Origin: Branchinecta lynchi
Taxonomy: Eukaryota; Arthropoda; Branchiopoda; Anostraca; Branchinectidae
Reading direction: 5' to 3'
DNA: 64,000 nucleotides
Assembly (NCBI GenBank): GCA_023053575.1
Contig: JAKZAP010000014.1
Coordinates: forward strand, 5,952,001-6,016,000
The notes under the pieces are model-generated. The model was not told where the DNA came from, searched no databases, and was given only the letters and a program-made list of their open reading frames with translations. The position numbers and the translations under genes are program-made. Below are positions 55,159-64,000 of this stretch, one piece after another; positions within the stretch are counted from its first letter, which is position 1, and the number at the start of each line of letters is the position of its first letter.

Positions 55159-55519
55159 CTTGCCACACTGTCAAAAGTTTCATAACAGATAACACGAGGA
55201 TGCTTGGTTTCAACAGATAATGCGTAACAGATAACAATTCGGATGTTATCTGTTGTGCTTCATAATGTAATGCATAATAGGCGTTACCGATCCGGAAGAA
55301 CCGAAAAACCGCCAAAAAGTATCTGCAGAGTTTTCCAACACCGTGACGATAACGAATAAAGTCTAGATGCTTTTTTGGCTCTTCCTAACAAAGCTTGTTA
55401 CGCATAAAATTTCATGCATAACGTATTCAAACACAACAGATAACATCCGAAGTGTTTTCTGTTACGCATTACTTGTTGAAACCGCGCAGCCTCGTGTTAT
55501 CTGTTATGAAACTTCTGAC
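55159..55519. mobile_element. Foldback-type element, family E, copy 2
   Basis: Left arm: ACTGTCAAAAGTTTCATAAC, AGATAACACGAGGATGC, GCGTAACAGA, GGATGTTATCTGTTG. Right arm (55425-55519, continued at 59978) is its complement over ~100 bp with few changes. The hAT element at 55520 is inserted in the last bases of the right arm. Non-coding; I cannot assign a superfamily. Confidence 0.75.
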
Positions 55520-58500
55520 CAGGGACGGTTCGAGGGGGGGCGTGGGGGGGGGGGGTGACTCACCCCCCCATGCTCTAGAGAATTTACTCTCAGTCGTATG
55601 TTTCGGGCTTGTCTGTCTGATAGTCGTATGATTTAAGCTTTTCAGAATAACATATAGGCAGCACAAATCACATTTTTTAGTCGTATGGCTACGAAGAAAT
55701 TTCTATTCATATGTTTTCAGATTCACGGTTGTGTGCTCCAGTTTTCCAGAATGAAAGTCGTATGTTTGAGCTCGCCAGAATAACATAAACAGCTAAATTC
55801 ACCTAAAAATACACGTTTCTTGTCGTACTTTACGAAGGGATTTTCTAGTCGTAAATTAGAGACGGTCATAGTTTTGACCTTGCCAGATAAAGGCAGACAA
55901 AGCAGTTAGGTATTCGTGAACTTCGCCTTCAAATCACCTGTTTCTGGTCGTATTATTCAACTGAGATTTTAGTAGTATGTTTTAAGCTTTTCAGGTTCAT
56001 AGTTTTGTGTTCTAAGTTTGTCAGAATGACATAAACCTCAAATTTTCCCTAAGAATGACCCGTTTCTTGTCGTATTTTACGAAGAGATTTTCTAGTCGTC
56101 TATTAGAGACAGTCGTAAGTTTCGAGCTTGCCATATGAGGCAGTTAAGTGCATTTCGACAGCAAATGACCTATTTCTGACCAGATGGTTGTATAGAGATT
56201 TTGTATAAGTCACTACGTTAGGAAATATCGTGTGTTTTGAGCTTGTTACAATGACAATCGTATGTTTTGAAATTGTCAGAGTGACATAAATGCCTTTACC
56301 AAATTGTGATTTTCACTCTGTCGCGCTGAAAACAAGCTGATTTTCGAAATTTCCGCCTGCGGCGCGAAGTTTCAACATATCCTATCTGTTTTTTTTTGCA
56401 AAAATCTCTTTATCTTAAAAAACAAGAGCTACGAGCTCATATGGCACTTGTACGAGTAGGCTGTACAAGAAAGTAGATGAGAACGTCACAAAATACACCC
56501 GCCATCCAAAAATGCGGTTCGGAAATAGAAATAGGATATTTAGTTTCACTCATTTCTGAGCAGTTCCGGCATCGTCTCGATTGTCTGTAGCAAATGCACA
56601 TGACTGTTCAAACTTTCATCCCAATAAATCCATTTGTTTGATCCCTAGACGTGCTACACGATTTCCGGTACCCACTCTATCTCAACCTACCGTGGCCGAA
56701 TCTGGTTCGGAATATAAAAAATCGACCACCTAAAGCATCTTCTTTTATACCATCTATCAAGTTTCACTCGAATCTGAGCATTTTTGGAAAGTTCCGGTAC
56801 CCCCCCCCCCTCCCACCAACGTTGTCGGAGCCGGTTCGGGCCCAATCTCTTAATTCACTGTTCCTGTCCATCAAGTTTTACTGAAATTGGAGCTTAGCCT
56901 ATCTGCAAGTTTCCAGTACCCCCCCCCCCCTACCTTGGCGGAATTCGGCCCGGACGCCAAATAACAAATCTAGGCCGCATAAACTCGGCACTGTCGAATT
57001 TGCATCTCATTCGGTCCATCCGTTTGGTTTTTGTGCATGTCAAAAGTCCCCCCACCCCCAATTCCCCTAATCGTGGTCGCATATGGTTCGAACGCATGTT
57101 TTACATGTCGAGGCCATCGATTCGTATCACCCATAAAGTTTCACTCGAATCAGACCACTCGTTTGCAATTTATATAAGTCAATTTCCATATTTCTCTTCT
57201 CGTGCTCCCCAAAAAATGCTCGGATCTAGGAACGGAAGTTTCCGGGGGTATGTTGTGTCAGGTTCTTAAGTCAAGATAATTCGGGTCGCTAATATGCCTG
57301 CAAAGTTTCGTTGTCGTTTTACATCTGGAACTATTCTAACTCACGACTACCGGAATTCCAGGAAACCCCTCCAACTCCCCCCACAGAGCCCCGAAGCCAT
57401 CTGGCTCCTTCAATTTCATCTAGGCCTAATGCTTGTTCCATCCATTAAGTTTCGTCCCAATCCCTCTGCTTTTAGAGTTTCTCGAGTTCCCCCCCCCCTC
57501 CATCCCCACAGGTATCGGACCCGACCCGGACGTGACACTGAACGTCCGAGGCGATAGCTCACCAGACAAGTTTCATTCAAATCCGATCACCCGTTCAAAA
57601 GTTATGCACGCCACTAGATTCCAGACTCCCCATCCACCCACTCCCCCCACGATGGTCGGGTCGGGGAAACGGCTGTTCTCAAGTCAATATGTTCGGATCC
57701 CTGACATACCTGCTAAGTTTCATCGCCCTAGGACATCAGGAAAAATGCCGAACTCGCGGGATCGCTAGAAATCCGGACCCCGACCCCAACTCCCCCACAG
57801 TGCCCTGATCCGGTCCGGTTATGTCAATGACGTGTCTAGGACTTGTGCTTGTTTTTCCCACCAAGTTTCATCCCGATCCCTCCACTCTAAGCGTTTCTCA
57901 AAATTTCCGGTTCCCTCCTCCAACTCCCCCCAGTGTCATCGGATCCGGCCCGGATCTAAAGTGAGATGTCTGAGACACGAGGTCATCCTAAATATAAAAT
58001 TTCATCAAGATCCGATCACCCGTTCAAAAGTTATACACGCCACTAGATTCCGGACTCCCCATCCATCCACTCCCCCCAGTATGGTCGGATTGGGGAAATG
58101 GCTGTTTTCAAGTGGACCTGTTCGGGTCCCTGACATATCTGCCAAGTTTCATCGCCCTAGCACATCAGGAAGTATGCCGAACTCGCGGGATCGCTAGAAA
58201 TCCGGACCCCCCCCCCCCAACTCCCCCAGAGTGCCTGGATCTGGTCCGCTTCTATCAATGACGTATCTAGGACTTGTGCTTGTTCTTCCCACCAAGTTTC
58301 ATCCCGATCCCTCCACTCTAAGCGTTTCTCAAGATTTCCGGTTCCCTCCTCCAACTCCCCCCAGTGTCATCGGATCCGGTCCGGATTTATAGTGGGACGT
58401 CTGAGACACGAGGTCATCCTAAATATAAAATTTCATCAAGATCCGATGACTTGTTCGCAAGATAAAAATACCCCAAATTTTGGCTTCCCCCTCCCTCCAC

Positions 58501-59969
58501 TCCCCCCCCAGATGGTCGAATCGGGGAATTGACGATTTCCTATTTAATCTGGTCGGGTCCCAGAGATGCCTGTCAATGTCCATCGTCCCAGCACATCAGG
58601 AAGCACGGAACTCGCGGGATCACTACAAATTCGGACTTCTCCCCCCCCCCCAACTCCCCCAAAGTGAGCGGATCCGTTCCGGTTATATCAGCCATGTATC
58701 TAGGACTTGTGCTTGTACTTTCCACCAAGTTTCATCCGGATCCCTCCACTCTAAGTGTTTTTCAAGATTTCCGGTTTCCCCCTCCAACTCCCCCCAATGT
58801 CACCGGATCCGGTTTGGATCTAAAATGGAGGGTCTGAGACACGAGTTCCTTCCATATATCAAGTTTCATTAAGATCAAATAACCCGTTCGTAAGCTAAAA
58901 ATATCTCATTTTTCCTCATTTTTCCGGATTCCCCCTCCTTCCACTCCCCTCCAGATGGTCGGTTCGGGGAAGCGAGTATTTCTAATTTAATCTGGTCCAG
59001 TTCCTGATATGCCTGCGAAGTTTCATCGTCCTAGCTTATCTGGAAGTGCCCGAACTAGCAAAACCGGGACCGACAGACCGACAGACCGACTGACGGACAG
59101 AAATTACAATCGCTATATGGCACTTGAGTAAGCTCAAGTGCCATAAAAACAGGCACAACCGCCTGATGATTGCACTATTATTTGTGTAGTCTAAATTCAA
59201 AGTGGAAGCACTACCACGTACTAACTTCCCGGAAAACATCCCATTCCGTTTGCGAGTTATCGGGGTACGGATATATATGTGATATGGTAGGCAGCCTTTA
59301 AAATGTTTCGCAAAACTTTACCTGTGCCGTCTAGTCGCCTACTCGCTATATGGTTGAATGGCCCGTAATTTAGGTGAGGTGTTAGGCCTAAGATTTCAGC
59401 AACCTGAAAGGTTAGAAATTCAGGAAAAGGTCGGATTACAAATAAAACGCCTGCGGCGCCGAGTTTAAATCTGTCTTAGGTACATACAGTAAAAGCTGCT
59501 GCTTGGGATCTGCGCCACGTTAAAAGCAAGAGTTTATGTGGGAAATAGTCGAATATTGCCGAATAAAGGCCGATTTAACAAATTTTGCCTGCAGCTCTTT
59601 CGTAGTCCTATCCGATTTCTCTTTAGTTGAAGTGTGCATCATTTATGTGCAGTTTTAAGCTTGAGATTTGAGATTTACCGTAGCTGAATTTTGCTCGGAT
59701 TGAAAAAATGTTGACTGCGGCGCCGAGTTTAATTTGTCTTGAGTAGATATGTCAGAAGCTGATACCGAGTCGAGGTCCAGCAAAATTTGATATGAACGGC
59801 ATCGTCTAATTCCTGTTACTTATTTGAGTACTACAATGGCATTATCCGTAACGTTTAATAACGTTAATATTTCTTGAGCCTGCTGGCACTGTTTTTGGCA
59901 AGTCGTATATTTTGAAGTCCTCACCCCCCCCCCCCCCCCCCCATGCCCAAGCCCTTCGAACCGCCCCTG
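55520..59969. mobile_element. 4.45 kb hAT-type element with perfect TSD
   Basis: Ends CAGGGACGGTTCGAGG and the complement of CAGGGGCGGTTCGAAGG, with G/C tracts next to both ends. CTTCTGAC flanks it on both sides (55512-55519, 59970-59977). Interior: ~0.9 kb of diverged repeats with GTCGTATGTTT and CCAGAATAACATA, a whole family B element (56423-59145), and ~0.8 kb with two GGCGCCGAGTTTAA blocks (59457, 59723). No transposase is seen, so it is non-autonomous. Confidence 0.88.
56423..59145 (-). mobile_element. Family B element, complete, nested in hAT
   Basis: Left end CAAGAGCTACGAGCTC / ATATGGCACTTGTACGAG, right end GGCACTTGAGtaaGCTCAAGTGCCATA. GACCGACAGACCGAC lies inside the right hairpin. 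Internal paired blocks of 250-290 bp (57650, 57930, 58070, 58360) carry AAGTTTCATC and C tracts. The flanks are A-rich with no target duplication. Frames such as 57433-57768 are proline-rich by-products. Confidence 0.82.
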
Positions 59970-59977
59970 CTTCTGAC

Positions 59978-60415
59978 AGTGCAGGAATGGCCGTAATCTA
60001 GTTAGCATCACTTCTTTGCTCCACTATTCACGAATAATCGATTTTGATTTAGTGGAATTTCCCTGTCGGATTTGTGGTACCTCTGAGCTTTTACCTGCGT
60101 TGCATGCTTGACGAAACGATTTACGAAAAATAAGTGTTCACGCAGAGAGCTTCCTTCTACGAGCTGATCACTGGCCACTGAAAAGCCGCGTTTGTAATAA
60201 GATTCAAAATTTCCGCGTCATCCTCAAATTTTGTGTTGTGAGGCCGGTTGTAGATGTTCTGAACGTCATGCTAGAGTAAATATTGAAAAATAAAACAATC
60301 CCTTAACATGATCCAAATAATGCAGTGTATTCAGTGGAATGATACACAAAAAATTTGGCTTTTCAGTTAAAATTTAATCGAATCTCGAACGTTCGATAGA
60401 ATAACACTGAATCTT
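59978..60415. other. No gene recognised
   Basis: Begins with the tail of the family E arm; the rest resembles 31580-31870 at low identity. Confidence 0.4.
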
Positions 60416-60417
60416 CA

Positions 60418-60740
60418 GATACAACAAGACCAACGGTTTCGATGGGATCCCAAAAATCTAACATTTGATTCAAACAGTTGGGTCAGGTCTTCGCCCTTCA
60501 GTCTTCCTCAGATTCCTTGAATATTTGTACTGTTAAAATGAAGTTGAAAAATGGATTCAGCATGTCTCCTTGTCCCCATACCGACTCTCTAATCGATTTC
60601 AGAAACAGCTTTGAGCTTCAACCAAATTTCCAGTTTCAGCCGAATTCGTGATGGAGCTTTTGTCCAGCAAGAAACCTAAGTTCACATATGGATTCAGCGG
60701 ACCTCCTGACCCCTGAATGAATATCTTATTAGCTTATAAA
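60418..60740 (-). mobile_element. Family A 3' fragment, reverse orientation
   Basis: CAAGACCAACGGTTTCGATG then GGGATCCC, followed by one or two reverse sub-repeats (GGATTCAGCATGTCTCC, AATTTCCAGTTTCAGCCG). Confidence 0.65.
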
Positions 60741-60852
60741 ACATACATGTTTTTACCGTAAATTCCAAGCCCATCCTCTGCCTCGAAAGATAGGCGGCCG
60801 ATTCTCGAGCAGCGGCTGATTTACGCACGTAAATAGCGACTGAAAGAAAAAA

Positions 60853-62408
60853 CAAGAGCTACGAGCTCATATGGCACTTGTACGAGTAGGCTGTACAAGA
60901 AAGTAGATGAGAACCTCACAAAATACACCCGCCATCCAAAAGTGCGGTTCGGAAATAGAAATAGGATATTTAGTTCCACTCATTTCTGAGCAGTTCCGGC
61001 ATCGTCTCGATTGTCTGCAGCAAATGCACATGACTGTTCAAACTTTCATCCCAATAAATCCATTTGTTTGATCCCTAGACGTGCTACACGATTTCCGGTA
61101 CTCACTCTATCTCCACCTACCGTGGCCGAATAAGTTCCATCCCGATCGCTGCACTCTAAGCGTTTGTCAAGATTTCTGGTTCCCTCCACCAGCCCCCCCC
61201 CCCCAGTGACATCGGATCCGGTCCGGATTTAAAGTGGGACGTCTGAGACACGAGGTCATGCTAAATATCAACTTTCATCAAGATCCGACCAACCGTTCGC
61301 AAGTTAAAAATACCTCAATTTTGGCTTCCCCGTCCCTCCACCCCCCCCAGATGGTCGGATCGGGGAAGTGAATATTTCCTATTTAATCTGGTCGGGTCCT
61401 TGGCATGCTTGCCAATTTTCATTGTCCTAGAACATCAGGAAGCATCGAACTCGCGGGATCACTAGAAATTAGGACTCCCCCCCAACTCCCCCATAGTGAG
61501 CGTTTTTCAAGATTTCCGGTTTCCCCTTCCAACTCCCCCCAATGTCACCGGCGTCTGAGACATGAGGTCCTTCCATATATCAAAATTCGTTAAGATCCGA
61601 CGACCCGTTCGTAAGCTGAAAATATTTAATTTTTCCAAATTTTTCCGGATTCCCCGTCCTCCACTCCCCTCAAGACCCACCCCCAAGATTCATCGGATCC
61701 GGTCCGGACTCTTAATGAGACATCTGAGACACGAGATCTTTCCAGATATCAAGTGTCATTAAGATCCGATCACCCGTTCGAAAGTGATGGATGTCCCTAT
61801 TTTCCGGATTCCGCCCCCTCCCCCACGATGGTCGGATCGGGCAAGTGACTATTTCCAACTTAGTCTGGTCGGGTCCCTGATATGCCTGCGAAGTTTCGTC
61901 GTCCTAGCTTGCGTGGAAGTGCCCAAACTATTATTTATGTTTCTTGACTATGTCCAGGTTAATCAGGTCGTCAATCTTTTAACAATATATACTCCCGCAT
62001 ACGCTCCCTAATACATCCAATATTCCTGACAAGTTCGTGCAATCTTTGTGTAATCTCCCGCATACGGTCTCTCATATATGGGCTCGCGGCTCAGTTGGTA
62101 GAGCGTTGGACTTCCAACTCAGAGGTTCCTGGTTCGCACCCGCTTTCGTGCAGCGCTTTTTTTTGCTACTTTTCGCTCCACTTTTGCGTTATAGTTTCCG
62201 GACTCCCGGATCCGGGGAAAGTCGGATTGAAGAAATGATTAATTTTAAGTTGAGCTGGTCCGGTCCCTCATATGCCTGCCAAGTTTCATCGTCCTAGCTT
62301 ATCTGGAAGTGCCCGAACTAGCAAAACCGGGACCGACAGACCGACAGACCGACTGACGGACAGAAATTACAATCGCTATATGGCACTTGAGTAAGCTCAA
62401 GTGCCATA
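60853..62408 (-). mobile_element. Family B element, internally rearranged
   Basis: Left end CAAGAGCTACGAGCTC, right end hairpin GGCACTTGAGtaaGCTCAAGTGCC. About 270 bp from the left end (near 61132) it jumps to later blocks. It contains a non-B stretch at 61930-62210 with a tRNA-like sequence. Confidence 0.8.
62080..62151 (+). tRNA. tRNA-like sequence, probable pseudogene or SINE head
   Basis: D arm GCTC AGTTGGTA GAGC, anticodon loop CTTCCAA (TCC, Gly-type), and box B-like GGTTCGCACCC. The acceptor and T stems have several mismatches, position 8 is C, and the anticodon stem is weak (GTTGG / CCAAC pairs better one base over). A following T run (62157-62164) could end a Pol III transcript. It is embedded in a family B element, so it is more likely mobile-element derived than a functional tRNA. 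Confidence 0.5.
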
Positions 62409-63040
62409 AAAAAAATCAGCCGCTGATCTTTCAAATAGGCGCATGTTTTCATCGCGGTCACCGATCGGGAAATCCTTTGAATGTGACTTTGATGACTCTT
62501 GGGACAGTAAACAAACCGTAATTAGGGAATTAGGTCAAACTTTGCGAGTTTTATTAGGCCAATCCAGTTCAAATTTTGTCAGACGAATGTGAACATAGCA
62601 GGATTTTTACATTGAGCATCCCAGGATCACTAAATGATTTAAAGAAAGGTAGAATAATTTTCTAACTTCAGCAGCGTGTGTTCTGTTTATGTCTGATATT
62701 TGTTTTCGTTGATTTTCTGTTGTTGTATTATTTATGTTTACTATTAAGTATTTATTTTCTCATTTAAAAACAAAAATTTTTAAATGAATTTCACTTGTTT
62801 TAACTTGAAATGCCGAGTCGCCTGAAATCTGTCAATATTCAGTTTGTGACTTTTTTCTAGTCTGAAGACTACAAGTCAACTATATTTGACTTTGACAAAC
62901 TCACAAGGAGTTTGTTTTAATTTTTAATTATCTTTTTATTCTCCCATAAACCCAAACAGGTCATCTGAGCAGATCAGCCGCTGTTTACGCGCTTATTTCG
63001 GTCCCGTCTGATCAAGCTCGAACAGTTCAGATGTTCTAAA
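62409..63040. other. AT-rich spacer, no gene recognised
   Basis: Unique AT-rich sequence between two family B elements; no coding or RNA signal seen. Confidence 0.4.
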
Positions 63041-64000
63041 CAAGAGCTACGAGCTCATATGGCACTTGTACGAGTAGGCTGTACAAGAAAGTAGATGAAA
63101 ACGTCACAAAATACACCCGCCATCCAAAAAGGCGGTTCGGAAATAGAAATAGGATATTTAGTTTCACTCATTTCTGAGCAGTTCCGGCATCGTCTCGATT
63201 GCAAATGCACATGACCGTTCAAACTTTCATCCCAATAAATCCATTTGTTTGATCCCTAGACGTGCTACACGATTTCCGGTACTCACTCTATTTCCACCTA
63301 CCGTGGCCGAATCTGGTTCGGAATAAAAAAAAATCGACCACCTAAAGCATCTTCGTTTATACCATCTACCAAGTTTCACTCGAATCTGAGCATTTTTGGA
63401 AAGTTCCGGTACCCCCCCCCCCCTTCCCACCAACGTTGTCGGAGCCGGTTCGGGCCCAATCTCTTAATTCCCTCATCAAGTTTGACTGAAATTGGAGTAT
63501 AGCCTATCTGCAAGTTTCCAGTACCCCCCCCCCCCCTACCTTGGCCGAATCCGGCCCAGACGCCAAATAACAAATCTAGGCCGCATAAACTCGGCACTGT
63601 CGAATTGCATCTCATTCGGTCCATCCGTTTGGTTTTTGTGCATGTCAAAAGTCCCCCCACCCCCAATTCCCCTAATCGTGGTCGCATATGGTTCGAACGC
63701 ATGTTTTACATGTCGAGGCCATCGATTCGTATCACCCATGAAGTTTCACTCGAATCAGACCACTCGTTCGCAATTTATAGAAGTCCATATTTCTCTTCTC
63801 TTGCTCCCCCAAAACTGCTCGGATCTAGGAACGGAAGTTTCCGGGGGTATGTTGTGTCAGGTTTTTAAGTCAAGATAATTCGGGTCGCTAATATGCCTGC
63901 AAAGTTTCGTTGTCGTTTTACATCTGGAACTATTCTAACTCACGACTACCGGAATTCCAGGAAACCCCCTCCAACTCCCCCCACAGAGCCCCGAAACCAT
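63041..64000 (-). mobile_element. Family B element, runs off the window
   Basis: Left end CAAGAGCTACGAGCTC / ATATGGCACTTGTACGAG, then collinear with 56423-57390 (C tracts at 63412-63423 and 63524-63536). The hairpin end lies beyond 64000. Confidence 0.85.

Noticed and set aside
62080..62151. Functional tRNA-Gly gene
   Set aside because: Acceptor and T stems have several mismatches and the anticodon stem is irregular; kept only as tRNA-like.

Overview
This window is eukaryotic, from an animal and most likely an invertebrate. It has spliced exons with GT/AG borders, long introns packed with transposons, several LINE, hAT and Helitron-like families, and no bacterial-style gene packing. I cannot name the species. 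The one conserved host gene I recognise is xylulokinase (XYLB): exon 1 (3599-3664), exon 2 (8850-8932), exon 3 (10367-10517) and exon 4 (17453-17632) splice in frame and encode about the first 160 residues.

The main structural fact is a large repeat. Positions 4580-23898 are repeated, with small divergence and many insertions and deletions, at 33011-54217. The second copy starts within 3 bases of a run of exactly 100 N (32909-33008) and carries XYLB exons 2, 3 and 4 again (36158-36240, 36863-37013, 45494-45673). Exon order is therefore 1-2-3-4-[gap]-2'-3'-4'. This is what two unmerged haplotypes joined end to end would look like; a real partial tandem duplication is the alternative. Either way, comparing the copies gives filled and empty sites that date and delimit many transposon insertions.

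Layout: 1-3592, degenerate repeats, a dead LINE and the XYLB upstream region. 3593-23898, XYLB exons 1-4, with introns holding repeat families that I call A (ends on a GGGATCCC palindrome), B (TGGCACTTG hairpin), C (GTGTTGC..GCAACAC hairpin) and D (a stem-loop element with a hammerhead-like core), plus hAT and LINE insertions. A short exon encoding a signal peptide sits inside XYLB intron 3. 23899-32908, sequence outside the repeat: a hAT element, a broken two-exon gene of a conserved uncharacterised family on the minus strand (25049-27924), a tandem array of about 100 bp units, and AT-rich sequence. 33011-54217, the second copy, including a seven-unit 281 bp array (B), a Helitron-like C element in a new place, and a nest of two LINEs and a hAT MITE inside an A element. 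54218-64000, a foldback element split by a 4.45 kb hAT element that itself holds a B element, then two more B elements, the last running off the window.

The most novel signal is that families A, B and C are unrelated over most of their length yet share one design. Each has a palindromic hairpin at the 5' end, internal tandem sub-repeats, no coding capacity, an end in CTTG or CTAG next to T, and insertion without target duplication. A and B also share a palindrome / ATCGCAA / GTCY-tract / ATGAAACTTGG order. I read them as non-autonomous rolling-circle (Helitron/Helentron-like) elements; this is inference. No element in the window encodes an intact transposase or reverse transcriptase.
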